DNA of 64,000 nucleotides from Myxococcales bacterium. Its GTDB lineage: Bacteria > Myxococcota_A > UBA9160 > UBA4427. Shown piece after piece: positions 17,978-27,119 of the stretch. The position numbers and the translations under genes were made by a program. Location of the stretch: positions 32,479 to 96,478 of the forward strand of contig DUCN01000065.1 of NCBI GenBank assembly GCA_012959805.1. Direction: 5' to 3'. Under the pieces are notes generated by a model. It was not told where the DNA came from, did no database searches, and saw nothing but the letters and a program-made list of their open reading frames with translations. Numbering within the stretch: position 1 is the first letter of the stretch; each line of letters starts with the position of its first letter.

Positions 17978-19986
17978 AGCGAAGAGCCGTCCGCTCCTTC
18001 ACCAGAAGTAGATGATGTTGGTGATGTTGGTGATGTCGCCGAATCGTCCGAGCGAGCCAGCAGCTCGGTCACAGCCGTGCGGATGTCGCTGGGTGCAAGG
18101 GCGACGCTGGCGACCGACTGTCCATGTTCGATGAGATCGTCGGGCACGCCGAGGATTCGCACGGGTGTCAGAATACCTTCTGCCGCCAATAACTCGACGA
18201 CGGCGCTGCCGAAACCACCGATGATGCTGTGCTCCTCCACGGTCACCAGTACGCGGCAACGTCGGGCCAGCGCCAGGATTCGATCGCGATCCAGCGGCTT
18301 CACGAATCGGGCATTCAACACCGCACATGAAACACCGTCCGCCGCCAACTCACTCGCCGCTTCCATCGCGGGGTGGGTCGTCGACCCGATCGCGAGAATC
18401 ACCGCTTCATCGCCGTCGCGAAGCAGTTCTCCTTCGCCGATCGAAATTTTCTTGATATCGGGATCGAGGGCGATGCCCAGTCCCGAACCCCGTGGAAAGC
18501 GGATTGCGGCGGGACCCGCATAATCGATCGCCGTAGCGAGCAGATGCTGCAATTCGTTCTCGTCCTTCGGCGCCATCACGATCGCGGTCGGCAGCATCCG
18601 GAAATAGGCGAAGTCGAAGAGTCCTTGATGCGTTGCTCCGTCGGCACCCACCAAACCCGCGCGGTCCAGAGCAAAGGTCACATCCAGATTCTGCAGACAG
18701 ACATCGTGAACGACCTGATCGAAGGCGCGCTGCAAAAAGGTCGAGTAGATCGCGGCCACCGGCTTCATGCCTTCGGTGGCGAGACCGGCGGCGAATGTGA
18801 CCGCATGCTGCTCGGCGATCCCGACATCGTAGAAACGGTCGGGATGGGCTTGCTGGAATCGGTCGAGCCCGGTTCCCGATGCCATCGCCGCCGTGATCGC
18901 GACGATCCGTTCGTCTTCGCCCGCCAATCGGATCAAAGCGTCCGCGAAGACACTGGTAAAGGAGGGCGGCGCTTCCTTCTTCGGAGCAAATTCGCCAGAG
19001 GGAACGTCGAATTGCCCGACGCCGTGGTACTTGAGCGGATCCGCTTCTGCCGGACCGTAACCATGGCCTTTCTCGGTCAGTGCATGGATCAAGACGGGCC
19101 CGGACCCGTTGGCCACCATTTCTTTCACGTTGTCGAAGGTCTCGAGCACCACATCCATGCGATGACCCTGGATCGGTCCGACATAACGAAATCCAAGCGC
19201 TTCGAATAACAGCCCCGGCGAGAAGAAGACCTTGATCGACTCTTCAGCCTTGCGCGCCCAATGCAGCATGTCGCCGGGCATGCCAGAAAGAAAGTCTTTG
19301 GCCCAACCCTTCATTCGGCGCGTCATGGGCGCCGACATCTTTCGGGATAGATACGAAGACAGTGCTCCGACATTTGGATCGATCGACATTTCGTTGTCAT
19401 TGAGAATGACGATGAGATTCTTCTCCGAGAGATGGCCGGCATGATTCAATGCTTCGAAAGCCATGCCCGCGGTCATCGAGCCATCACCGATCATGGCAAT
19501 CACGACCCCGTCTTCACCCCGATGAAACTTTGCGCGGGCCATCCCCAGCGCCGCCGAAATCGAAGTCCCGGCATGTCCGGCACCGAAATGATCGTATTCG
19601 GATTCGCTGCGACGCAGAAACTTTGACATCCCGCCGAGCTGGCCAATCGTCTCGAAGTCCTTTCGGCGGCCGGTCAACATCTTGTGCGGGTAGCCCTGAT
19701 GCCCAACGTCGAGAACCAGTCGATCCTTCGGCGTATCGAAGACGTAGTGAATCGCCGTGATCAGTTCGACGGCGCCAAGGCTGGACGCGAGATGACCACC
19801 GGTCTGCGAAACCCGTGCGAGAATCTCATCGCGAATCTCGCCTGCAACCTGCTCGACCTTATCCCGCGGCAACTTACGAAGATCCGACGGTCGATCAATG
19901 CCGTAGAGCAGCTTTTGGTTTTCGCCTTTTTCCGCTCCGTTCGGACTGACCGTGTCGGTGGCTCCTCGCTGCTTATCCTGACTCAT
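17974..19986 (-). CDS. dxs: 1-deoxy-D-xylulose-5-phosphate synthase
   Basis: First enzyme of the MEP isoprenoid pathway: condenses pyruvate and glyceraldehyde 3-phosphate with thiamine diphosphate. Visible marks are [20 protein letters not shown], the TPP/Mg motif [20 protein letters not shown] (about 160), the acid-base region [20 protein letters not shown], and [19 protein letters not shown]. Start ATG 19986 overlaps ispA by ATGA. The 670-residue chain ends in a low-complexity tail built on 9-bp repeats ([14 protein letters not shown]), absent from ordinary Dxs. Next to ispA it supplies precursors for undecaprenyl, quinone and other prenyl chains. Confidence 0.97.
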   Translation of the reverse strand: MSQDKQRGATDTVSPNGAEKGENQKLLYGIDRPSDLRKLPRDKVEQVAGEIRDEILARVSQTGGHLASSLGAVELITAIHYVFDTPKDRLVLDVGHQGYPHKMLTGRRKDFETIGQLGGMSKFLRRSESEYDHFGAGHAGTSISAALGMARAKFHRGEDGVVIAMIGDGSMTAGMAFEALNHAGHLSEKNLIVILNDNEMSIDPNVGALSSYLSRKMSAPMTRRMKGWAKDFLSGMPGDMLHWARKAEESIKVFFSPGLLFEALGFRYVGPIQGHRMDVVLETFDNVKEMVANGSGPVLIHALTEKGHGYGPAEADPLKYHGVGQFDVPSGEFAPKKEAPPSFTSVFADALIRLAGEDERIVAITAAMASGTGLDRFQQAHPDRFYDVGIAEQHAVTFAAGLATEGMKPVAAIYSTFLQRAFDQVVHDVCLQNLDVTFALDRAGLVGADGATHQGLFDFAYFRMLPTAIVMAPKDENELQHLLATAIDYAGPAAIRFPRGSGLGIALDPDIKKISIGEGELLRDGDEAVILAIGSTTHPAMEAASELAADGVSCAVLNARFVKPLDRDRILALARRCRVLVTVEEHSIIGGFGSAVVELLAAEGILTPVRILGVPDDLIEHGQSVASVALAPSDIRTAVTELLARSDDSATSPTSPTSSTSGEGADGSSL

Positions 19987-20867
19987 TTTTTTCTCCGCAC
20001 CGCATAGCGAGCCAACTCGCGAAGGGGCTCCGCCCGCTCGCACAGATCTTCAATCCGCGACAACGCACATTCAAGCAACCCTTCGGCCCCCAGCCTCGCA
20101 TCTTCGGTCCCCTGCAATCGGAGGATACTCGCCGCCTCATCACTGTCGGCATCGAGAAGATCGTCCGCGATCTGGAAAGCAACGCCCACATCCATGGCGA
20201 AGGCCTCGAGTCGCTCTCGCTCGGATTCACTGGCGCCAGCAAGGGCGGCTCCACCGACAACGGCAGCCGAAAAGAGCGCGGCCGTCTTCCGAGCATGGAT
20301 AGAGGCCAGTCGCACATGATCCGTTCCCGCGCCGGACGCATCAGGACCCGACAGCGTCGAAGAGTAGGACAAGTCATCGACCTGACCGCCGACCAGACCC
20401 GCCGCGCCCGCGGCCTCTGCCAGACGCCGAACTGAAAACAACACAGCCTCGGCATCCGAAGCCGGAGCAGAGTTCTCCGCCAGCGCCGCAAACGCCTCGG
20501 TCAAGAGCGCGTCCCCGGCCAGAACGGCCGTCGCCTCATCATAGGCCACGTGTACGGTCGGTCGACCGCGACGAATCGCATCGTCATCCATGCAAGGCAA
20601 ATCGTCGTGAATCAGCGAGTATGTGTGAATGAGTTCGACGGCCACTGCGATGGGCATCGCCGCATACATGGCCGCGGGACTCGGAGCGCCAACGGCCTCC
20701 GCCGCTGCAATCGCAAAGACCGGACGAAGTCGCTTGCCGCCCGGAAACAACAGATGCCGCATCGCGCCACGAAGCCGCTCGGGCAGATCCGCCGCATTCG
20801 CAAACCGCGCCTCGATCGCCGCATCGATGAGCGGAGTTCGCTCAGCCATATATGCGTGAACATCCAT
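19983..20867 (-). CDS. ispA: Polyprenyl (farnesyl/geranylgeranyl) diphosphate synthase
   Basis: Short-chain trans-prenyltransferase making farnesyl or geranylgeranyl diphosphate. The first aspartate-rich motif is [10 protein letters not shown] (88-96) with a two-residue insertion of the bacterial FPP type. The second is [11 protein letters not shown] (about 233). [11 protein letters not shown] and the lysine in HARKTAALF are also conserved. 294 aa is normal. It starts three bases after xseB and overlaps dxs by ATGA, the common xseB-ispA-dxs arrangement. Product chain length cannot be fixed by reading alone. Confidence 0.95.
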   Translation of the reverse strand: MDVHAYMAERTPLIDAAIEARFANAADLPERLRGAMRHLLFPGGKRLRPVFAIAAAEAVGAPSPAAMYAAMPIAVAVELIHTYSLIHDDLPCMDDDAIRRGRPTVHVAYDEATAVLAGDALLTEAFAALAENSAPASDAEAVLFSVRRLAEAAGAAGLVGGQVDDLSYSSTLSGPDASGAGTDHVRLASIHARKTAALFSAAVVGGAALAGASESERERLEAFAMDVGVAFQIADDLLDADSDEAASILRLQGTEDARLGAEGLLECALSRIEDLCERAEPLRELARYAVRRKK

Positions 20868-20870
20868 CGC

Positions 20871-21212
20871 CTAATCCTCGATTTCGGAATCGGCAAAATC
20901 GGAATCGTCAGGTGCGAAAGCAGCGGTCCCGGTCCCGCCCTCCTCCGAGCCACGATCCACGACGAGTATCTCGACTCGGCGTTCGGCCTGCTCGAGAGTC
21001 GACTGGCATTGCCTCGAAAGCTTCACGCCGGCTTCGAAGAGTTCGAGCGCTTCCTCGAGCGCCATCTCGCCCTCTTCGAGGCGCGAAACCGAGGTCTCGA
21101 GGCGTTCGAGCGCCGTTTCAAAGGAGGGCATTTGGACCAGCTCAGCCGCGGTGTCAGCCGCCTTGGGGCCGCCCCTCGAAGTCTTCTTTGCACTGGGCTT
21201 GGATTTCGCCAT
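20871..21212 (-). CDS. xseB: Exodeoxyribonuclease VII small subunit
   Basis: Small subunit that associates with XseA to degrade single-stranded DNA from either end. Core family motif: FETALERLETSVSRLEEGEM then ALEEALELFEAGVKLSRQC (residues 31-68), predicted helical. It has a basic N-terminal leader (MAKSKPSAKKTSRGG) and an acidic tail (DDSDFADSEIED), so it is longer (113 aa) than the usual about 80. It lies between xseA and ispA; a hairpin sits just upstream of its start and no clear Shine-Dalgarno sequence is seen between them. Confidence 0.93.
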   Translation of the reverse strand: MAKSKPSAKKTSRGGPKAADTAAELVQMPSFETALERLETSVSRLEEGEMALEEALELFEAGVKLSRQCQSTLEQAERRVEILVVDRGSEEGGTGTAAFAPDDSDFADSEIED

Positions 21213-21220
21213 GGGTTTTC

Positions 21221-21248
21221 GACTCTATCTGTGGTGGGTGATAGAGTC
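21221..21248 (-). promoter_or_regulatory. Perfect 9-bp stem-loop just before xseB start
   Basis: GACTCTATC (21221-21229) and GATAGAGTC (21240-21248) are perfect inverted copies around a 10-base loop. In the transcript the 3' arm ends only eight bases before the xseB ATG at 21212, with GAAAACCC between. The stem could gate ribosome access to xseB or set the XseA:XseB ratio, or protect the upstream message. It lacks a U-tract, so it is not a classic terminator. Function is inferred from position. Confidence 0.5.
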
Positions 21249-21308
21249 AATCTTGTGGACGTCCGGAACTACCTGAAAAAGCGAGGGTTTTCAGCGCAAC
21301 CAATCGCT

Positions 21309-22613
21309 TCAGTCCGCTCCGTCCGGAGTCTCGAAAGAGATGACTTCGGCCTCGATTCGTCCGTCCGACAACTGTAGATCGAGTCGATCGCCCAGAGACA
21401 CGTCGCCCGCAGCGCGCACGATCCGACCATCGGCTTCGCGCCGAATGATCGAGTAGCCGCGGCCGAGAACCGCAAGCGGGCTGAGCGCATCGAGCCGCGC
21501 CGCCAACTCACCCAGGCGTCGCCGCCCCACTTCGAGCCGGCTGCGAATCGCAACCACCGCTGCCTCGCGCGCCCGAATTTCACGCGTTCGTGCGAGCGCA
21601 ATTCGCGCCTGAGGACTCCGAGCCCCCAGGACCTGGTTCAACCGATGCAGGCGCTGCGCGTGCTGATCGATCTGCCGCCGCATCGCCACCGCGAGTCGAC
21701 GTCGCTCTCGCCCAACGATGTCTCGCAGCGCATTCGCATCGGGAAGCGCGAGCATTGCGGCCGCCGAAGGTGTCGGTGCGCGAAGATCTGCCACCAGATC
21801 GGCGATGGTCGTGTCCGTTTCATGGCCGACGCCGGAAACGATCGGCTGCGGTGAGTTCAGAATCGCCTTCGCCACGATCTCTGTGTTGAAGGCCCACAGA
21901 TCCTCGATTGAACCGCCGCCTCGCACCAGCAGGATCACGTCGATCTCCGAGGCATTCGCCAACCGAGCGATCGCCGCGGCAATTTCGGCGGGCGCTTCCT
22001 CACCCTGCACCAGAGTGGGAGAGATCAGAAGGGGGATACCCGGGAATCGACGACCCGCGATCTTCAAGACATCTCGCACCGCGGCGCTCGTTGGCGAAGT
22101 CACGATGCCTATTCGTCGCGGATGGGTCGGGATCGGTCGCTTGCGCTCTTCGTCGAAATAGCCGGCGGCGGCCAGCCTACGCTGCAGCTGCTCGAATGCC
22201 AGCTGCAGCGCGCCTACGCCTCGAGGTTCAAGTCCGCGAACGATTAGCTGAAGATCGCCGCGCGCGGCGTAGATTGATACATCCGCCTCAGCAACGACTT
22301 CGAGACCTTCTTCCAAATCAAAGCGAACACGCGCTCCGTTGCCGCGGAAGAGCGCCGCCCGAATCTGGCCGGCGTCATCCTTCAACGTGAAGTAGCTATG
22401 CCCGGACCGCGCATTATGAAGATTACTGATCTCGCCAACGACAAAGATCCGCCCAACCTTTTCTTCAATCAAGCCCGTCAGTCCAGCCAGCAACTGGCCC
22501 ACTCCGAGCGTTAGGCGGTCGGTGCCGCCAGGCGCGGAAGAGCCGTCAGCTCGTAAAGAGCCGTCAGCCCGTAAAGAGCCCTCAGCCCGTAAAGAGCCCT
22601 CAGCCCTCTTCAT
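21309..22613 (-). CDS. xseA: Exodeoxyribonuclease VII large subunit
   Basis: Catalytic subunit of exonuclease VII. An OB-fold (RIFVVGEISNLHNARSGHSY, TLKDDAGQIRAALFRG) is followed by the conserved nuclease core: RRIGIVTSPTSAAVRDVLK, LLVRGGGSIEDLWAFNTE, PIVSGVGHETDTTIADLVAD, RAPTPSAAA. The C-terminal third is a coiled coil, then AVLGRGYSII. 434 aa fits the family. The start ATG 22613 overlaps the ctpA end by 14 bases. The first 26 residues are a repetitive leader (RAEGSLRAEGSLRADGSL) translated from 18-bp tandem repeats; the conserved protein begins at LTLGVGQLL. Confidence 0.95.
   Translation of the reverse strand: MKRAEGSLRAEGSLRADGSLRADGSSAPGGTDRLTLGVGQLLAGLTGLIEEKVGRIFVVGEISNLHNARSGHSYFTLKDDAGQIRAALFRGNGARVRFDLEEGLEVVAEADVSIYAARGDLQLIVRGLEPRGVGALQLAFEQLQRRLAAAGYFDEERKRPIPTHPRRIGIVTSPTSAAVRDVLKIAGRRFPGIPLLISPTLVQGEEAPAEIAAAIARLANASEIDVILLVRGGGSIEDLWAFNTEIVAKAILNSPQPIVSGVGHETDTTIADLVADLRAPTPSAAAMLALPDANALRDIVGRERRRLAVAMRRQIDQHAQRLHRLNQVLGARSPQARIALARTREIRAREAAVVAIRSRLEVGRRRLGELAARLDALSPLAVLGRGYSIIRREADGRIVRAAGDVSLGDRLDLQLSDGRIEAEVISFETPDGAD
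22540..22611. repeat. 18-bp tandem repeat at the ctpA/xseA junction
   Basis: Three full 18-bp units (consensus GAGCCSTCAGCYCGTAAA) plus a partial fourth occupy 22540-22611. They are in frame in xseA, adding RAEGSL/RADGSL units to its N-terminus, and the last partial unit overlaps the final codons of ctpA. A diverged relative, GGGCCGTCAGCCGGCAAAG, lies near 24176-24195 upstream of ctpA. Unit-number change would keep the frame. Confidence 0.85.
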
Positions 22614-24129
22614 GATTGCTGGAGGCGACGGACTGCGAGTCCGAAGGCTCTGGATTTGAACCCTCTCGCAGTCGGCGCATGTCCTCGAAGTAGTTCCAGC
22701 TCTTCAGGACTTCGACCGCGCGCAAGAGCTGAGTGTCGGGAGGAGTCATATCCCCCGTGGTGGCTGCTTCTTCTGCATCGCGTTCGGAATCAGCATCGTT
22801 GCCGCCCTCAACTGCATCTGGCGGCAACATCGAATCCGGAATACGAACGGGGGGCGGGGCGGAAATCGAATGGCCCGAGGCATCTTCCTGAGTGAAATGC
22901 CCATCCAAATCGCGTTCGCGCACCCGGCGCCGTGCAGGGAATCCCATCGCGCCCTCGTCGGCCTGGCTGACTTCAAGATCCGGCGTGATGCCAACTTCCT
23001 GGATCGAACGCCCGGCGGGCGTGTAGTAGAGAGCCGTTGTGAGCCTCAGCCCGGCGCCTCCATCCAGCGGGTAGACGGTCTGTACCGATCCCTTTCCAAA
23101 GGTCGGCACACCGAGCACGATCGCGCGATGATGATCCTGAAGCGCACCCGCCACGATTTCCGAAGCGCTGGCGCTGCCTTCATTGACTAACACGACCATC
23201 GGATAATCGTCCGCGACAATCGCGCTGGTGGCCTTGTAGTCTATGCGCTGACGTTCATCTCGACCCTGCGTATAAACGACGATCCCGTCGCGCAGCCATT
23301 GATCCGCGACTTCAACGGCTTGATTGAGAAGGCCGCCCGGGTTGTCTCGAAGATCGAGCACGAGCCCTTCGAGGGGCGCGTCATTTTCAGATTCGAGATC
23401 CGACAATCGCGCCCGAACATCCCTGCCCGTTCGCTCCTGAAACGAATTGACGCGCAAATGCCCGATTCCGGGCTCGATCAATTCTGCACGAACCGAGTTG
23501 AGCTTGACCGTGTCACGCATAATTTCGTATCGCCGGGGCTCGACCATGTCGGCGCGAATGATGAAGATGGCGATCGAGGTTCCCTTGACCCCACGCATGA
23601 GAGAGACCGCCTCGAAGAGTGTCATCTCGAGGGTGCTTCGACAGGGTGACGTCCACTCCTCCGGCACCTCGGTTGGACAAATGGCTGAAATTCGATCCCG
23701 TGCCTTGATGCCGGCTCGCGCGGCCGGCGTGTCATCGATCGGCGATACGACCTCGATGAATTGTCTCGGCTCCTTGGAGATTTCGATTCCAAGTCCCTGA
23801 AACTCGCCCTTTGTTTCCTCCTGCATGTCGTCGTAGACATCGGGAATCATGAAGGCCGAATGCGGATCGAGATCTTCGAGGATGCCGCGCATCGCACTCA
23901 TCATCAGCGCATGCTCATCCACATCCTCGACATAATTCATACGCACAAGCTCCAGAATGCTCGCAAAGAGGCTGAGGTCCTCGTAGCGCTGGGCGTTGCT
24001 GCTCCGGGCGTCGTCGGACTGTGCTTCCGCCTCAGATGCCGCCTGACCCGCCAGACTGAACCCGACGATCGCGACCATGAGGCCCAGCGCGAAGGGTCCA
24101 AGAAAACTCGAGTTACGTTTCATGATCAC
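22600..24129 (-). CDS. ctpA: C-terminal processing peptidase, S41 family (CtpA/Prc)
   Basis: Periplasmic serine protease with a signal or anchor segment (LGPFALGLMVAIVGFSLA), an S41 N-terminal region, a PDZ domain (GLGIEISKEPRQFIEVVSPI, AGIKARDRI) and the catalytic core. The nucleophile serine is in NEGSASASEIVAGAL (near 320) and the general-base lysine in TFGKGSVQT (near 345). Such enzymes trim cell-wall hydrolases or proteins with exposed C-termini. An unusual acidic Pro-rich extension follows the core (FTQEDASGHSISAPPPVRIP onward, about 110 residues). GTG 24129 follows GGAG; ATG 24123 is an alternative. It follows envC, the frequent envC-ctpA order. Confidence 0.94.
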   Translation of the reverse strand: MIMKRNSSFLGPFALGLMVAIVGFSLAGQAASEAEAQSDDARSSNAQRYEDLSLFASILELVRMNYVEDVDEHALMMSAMRGILEDLDPHSAFMIPDVYDDMQEETKGEFQGLGIEISKEPRQFIEVVSPIDDTPAARAGIKARDRISAICPTEVPEEWTSPCRSTLEMTLFEAVSLMRGVKGTSIAIFIIRADMVEPRRYEIMRDTVKLNSVRAELIEPGIGHLRVNSFQERTGRDVRARLSDLESENDAPLEGLVLDLRDNPGGLLNQAVEVADQWLRDGIVVYTQGRDERQRIDYKATSAIVADDYPMVVLVNEGSASASEIVAGALQDHHRAIVLGVPTFGKGSVQTVYPLDGGAGLRLTTALYYTPAGRSIQEVGITPDLEVSQADEGAMGFPARRRVRERDLDGHFTQEDASGHSISAPPPVRIPDSMLPPDAVEGGNDADSERDAEEAATTGDMTPPDTQLLRAVEVLKSWNYFEDMRRLREGSNPEPSDSQSVASSNHEEG

Positions 24130-24314
24130 GAATTCATTTACTCCAGCCTGAGAAGAGCCACCAGCCCAGCAATGGGCCGTCAGCCGGCAAAGCCACGCAC
24201 CCGTGAGCAGATTGCGTCGATCGTCCGGCTGAAATAGACACTAGCAGCCGCTCCGGAGCGATCGAAACCAGGCGCCCTACCCGCTCATGAACTTCGCTTC
24301 AAATTCACAGCGCG

Positions 24315-25493
24315 CTACCGACGATCGCCAAACCACACCTCGGGATCGATGGCCTCACCAGTGCGGCGCAATTCGAAATAGAGGCTGGGTCCGCCCAGGG
24401 ATCCGGTTTCGCCGACCGTGCCCAACGCCTGACCTTCATCGACGGGGTCGCCAACCGCAACGAAGATCTCATCGAGATGGCCAGAAATGGAATGGAATGC
24501 ATCGCCGTGATCAACGATCACAATTCTTCCATAACCCCGGAACCAACCGGCGAAGCGCACCACGCCCGCGCCGACGCTCTGGACGCGTGCACCCGCCTGC
24601 GCGCCGAAGTCGATACCGCTGCGAAAGGTCGCCGTCTGGAATTCGGGATCGAGAACGCGACCGAAATGTTGCTTGACGTCGGCCTCGACCGGACTCGAGA
24701 GCGACCCCTGGCGTGCGGCAAATCCCGAGGCGGCCACATTCTCCTGCGCATCCCGGCTTCGCACACCTAACGTTCGAATCGTCTCTTCGAGAGCTTGCGC
24801 GGCCTGTTCGAGTTCGAGCAGAAACCGTCGCTCAGACTTCCGATCTTTACGGAGCTGATCGAGAATTTCGCCTTTGGTTCCACGCTCCGATCTGAGCTGG
24901 ATGACCAGCCTCGAGACTTTTTCGCGACCGGCCTCGCGCTCGTGAATCGCCTGACTGGCTTCCGCCTCGAGGGTCTCGAGCCGATCGCGTTCATTGCCCA
25001 GGCGTTTGACGAGCATCGCGTCATGGCGCACGAGCACGCGAAGTCCGCTGGCACGATTCAAGAGTTCAGGAAGCGACCCGGAGGAGAAGATCACGCGAAC
25101 GGGCCCGAGTTCTCCCCCGCGATAGAGTGCGTCCGCACGCTTCGCCAGCGCCCCCTGCGTTCCGCCGAGGGCCCGCCTGGCTGTTTCGAGTTCCGGTTCG
25201 ATCTTCGCGAGTCGGTCCCGAGCGACCTTGATCTCTTTTCGTGCCGTCCCGCGCTGGCGAACCACGGTCTGGAGTCGGCGGTCAACCCCCTCAAGCTTTT
25301 CGAGAATCGCCCGTTCCCCGGCTTCGTGTTCACCGACTCGCCCGCGGCTGTGAGAGATGGCGTCGCGAAGCCCTTCGAGTTCCTCGGCCCGATCCTGCGC
25401 CAACGCCCGTGGCGGCCCCACCGCGAGTGTTGTGATGGTTGCAATCACAACAACGAGGCCGCAACCGACCGACGCGAGAGAGCGCCACCCCAT
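24315..25493 (-). CDS. envC: EnvC-type murein hydrolase activator (degenerate LytM domain)
   Basis: Periplasmic partner of FtsEX that activates amidases at the septum. After a signal peptide (SVGCGLVVVIATITTLAVG) comes a long coiled coil (about residues 30-270: LEGLRDAISHSRGRVGEHEA and on), then a C-terminal LytM/M23 fold (FRSGIDFGAQAGARVQSVGA; GYGRIVIVDHG; SLYFELRRTGEAIDPEVWFG). Metal-ligand histidines of active M23 enzymes are replaced: RSGID instead of HxGxD, and SLYFE in place of HLHFE, as in E. coli EnvC. Thus it is non-enzymatic. Its ATG is one base after the ftsX stop, an ftsE-ftsX-envC cassette. Confidence 0.93.
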   Translation of the reverse strand: MGWRSLASVGCGLVVVIATITTLAVGPPRALAQDRAEELEGLRDAISHSRGRVGEHEAGERAILEKLEGVDRRLQTVVRQRGTARKEIKVARDRLAKIEPELETARRALGGTQGALAKRADALYRGGELGPVRVIFSSGSLPELLNRASGLRVLVRHDAMLVKRLGNERDRLETLEAEASQAIHEREAGREKVSRLVIQLRSERGTKGEILDQLRKDRKSERRFLLELEQAAQALEETIRTLGVRSRDAQENVAASGFAARQGSLSSPVEADVKQHFGRVLDPEFQTATFRSGIDFGAQAGARVQSVGAGVVRFAGWFRGYGRIVIVDHGDAFHSISGHLDEIFVAVGDPVDEGQALGTVGETGSLGGPSLYFELRRTGEAIDPEVWFGDRR

Positions 25494-25494
25494 A

Positions 25495-26394
25495 TCAGGT
25501 CCGCCCGCCGACCAGCGCCGTGATCGCACCCAGAAGACCGAGCCCAGCGCCCAATACCACCAGGCTAATCGACTCCGCTGTCGAAAAGAAGTGCAGGTCC
25601 GCTCGCCCAAGAACGAGTTCGAGACCGATGCGAACCTGGGGCAAGGCCAATTCGAATGCCCCGTAGATCAGAAGGAGCGCGAATAGACCACCTAGCAACC
25701 CCTGGAAGATGCCCTCCATCATGAAGGGAACGCGGACAAAGGTTCGACTCGCACCGACCAATGCCAGGATTTCAAGCTCATCGCGCCGTGCATAGAGGGC
25801 CAGCCGAATCGTGTTGGCGACGATCAGCAAGGCCGCCAATCCGAGCACCATCGAAAGTACCAGCGCCCCGGCGCGAACCATCGAAACCGCCTGGCCATAG
25901 CCCTCGATCCACTCCTGACCGTGGGCGAGTTCGTCGATGCCCGGCAAGCCATCGAGCGCCGCATCCAGAATCGCGATGGCGTCGGCATTTCGAGCCTCGG
26001 GCCGCAAATGAATTTCGAGGGATGCCGGCAACGGGTTCTCATCGAGACCAGCGAGAAGCTCCGCACCGCCAGCCAGTTCCTCGAACCGCACGAGCGCCTC
26101 ATCCTTCGAAACGAATTCCACGCGATCCACGCCGGGCGCTGCGGAGACGTGCTCTACTAGTTCACGCTGCGCCTGCTTCGAGACGTCATTCTCGAGATAC
26201 GCAACCAGCTGAAGCTCGGCTCCGAACTCATCAAGAATACCGGTCATGTTATCGACGAGCAGCGACGCGCTTCCAACCAGAACTAATACGATCGATATGG
26301 TCAGAACTGCCATCAGGCTCGTTGTCGTCGCGCCCCTAATTCCGCGCACTGAGTTGGCGATGGCGATCGCAATCAAATTGAGTACGCGACTCAT
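25495..26394 (-). CDS. ftsX: Cell division protein FtsX
   Basis: Inner-membrane partner of FtsE that transmits ATPase cycles to EnvC in the periplasm. It has a cytoplasmic N-tail, TM1 (SLMAVLTISIVLVLVGSASL), an extracytoplasmic domain (LVAYLENDVSKQAQRELVE, FVSKDEALVRFEEL, NPLPASLEIHLRPE), then three further helices with the cytoplasmic LALYARRDELEILALVGAS. That is the standard FtsX topology. It overlaps ftsE by ATGA and is followed by envC. Confidence 0.95.
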   Translation of the reverse strand: MSRVLNLIAIAIANSVRGIRGATTTSLMAVLTISIVLVLVGSASLLVDNMTGILDEFGAELQLVAYLENDVSKQAQRELVEHVSAAPGVDRVEFVSKDEALVRFEELAGGAELLAGLDENPLPASLEIHLRPEARNADAIAILDAALDGLPGIDELAHGQEWIEGYGQAVSMVRAGALVLSMVLGLAALLIVANTIRLALYARRDELEILALVGASRTFVRVPFMMEGIFQGLLGGLFALLLIYGAFELALPQVRIGLELVLGRADLHFFSTAESISLVVLGAGLGLLGAITALVGGRT

Positions 26395-27119
26395 GCCATC
26401 GCTCCAGCCGTGGGCGTGGCCGCAGGAATATCCTCGGCGATGCGCCCCCCCTCGAGTCGGAGGACACGCTTGCCATAGCGTTCAATGAGCGAATGATCGT
26501 GGGTCGCCACGATAACCGTGGTTCCTCGGGTCGAAGCCTTGACGATCAGGTCCATGATTTCGATCGTGAGTTCCGGATCGAGATTACCCGTCGGCTCATC
26601 AGCCAGGAGAATTTCAGGTTCGTTCACGAGCGCACGAGCCAGAGCGACACGCTGCTGCTCGCCACCGGAAAGCGAGAGCGGGTGATGGAAGCGTCGATGC
26701 TGAAGACCGACGGACTTCAACATGGCAAAGACCCTTGACCGTGCATCTCGCCTCGGCGTGCCGACAACATCGAGCGCAAGCCGGACGTTCTCTTCAATCG
26801 TGCGCTCCGCGAGCAGCTTGAAGTCCTGAAAAACGACCCCGACTCGACGTCGCAGCGCGGGAATCGCTCCTGCACCGAGTCGAGCCACATTTCGTCCAAG
26901 TACGAGAATCTGGCCCTCTGAGGGTGTCTCCTCCGCGAAGATCAATTCGAGTAACGTCGTCTTACCCGCCCCGGAAGCGCCGGTGAGAAAGATAAACTCG
27001 CCTCGGCGGACTTCGAGCGACACGTCGTGCAACGCGTATTGACCAGCCATGTAGGACTTTGAAACGTGATACATGCGGACTGGGGGTTCGCCCGCCGCCG
27101 TCAGCGTGCGACGCCTCAC
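26391..27119 (-). CDS. ftsE: Cell division ATP-binding protein FtsE
   Basis: ABC ATPase of the FtsEX complex. Walker [10 protein letters not shown] (47-55), Q-loop VVFQDFKLL, signature [19 protein letters not shown], Walker [14 protein letters not shown], switch ATHDHSLIE. Residues FQDFKLL are diagnostic for FtsE rather than LolD. GTG start 27119 overlaps the preceding unknown gene as GTGA; an internal ATG at residue 16 (MYHVSKSY) would give the usual FtsE N-terminus and is an alternative. The basic leader of about 15 residues is extra. Confidence 0.95.
   Translation of the reverse strand: MRRRTLTAAGEPPVRMYHVSKSYMAGQYALHDVSLEVRRGEFIFLTGASGAGKTTLLELIFAEETPSEGQILVLGRNVARLGAGAIPALRRRVGVVFQDFKLLAERTIEENVRLALDVVGTPRRDARSRVFAMLKSVGLQHRRFHHPLSLSGGEQQRVALARALVNEPEILLADEPTGNLDPELTIEIMDLIVKASTRGTTVIVATHDHSLIERYGKRVLRLEGGRIAEDIPAATPTAGAMA

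Noticed and set aside
22540..22611. CRISPR-like array
   Set aside because: The 18-bp units are directly tandem with no spacers, in frame inside xseA. They are a coding minisatellite.
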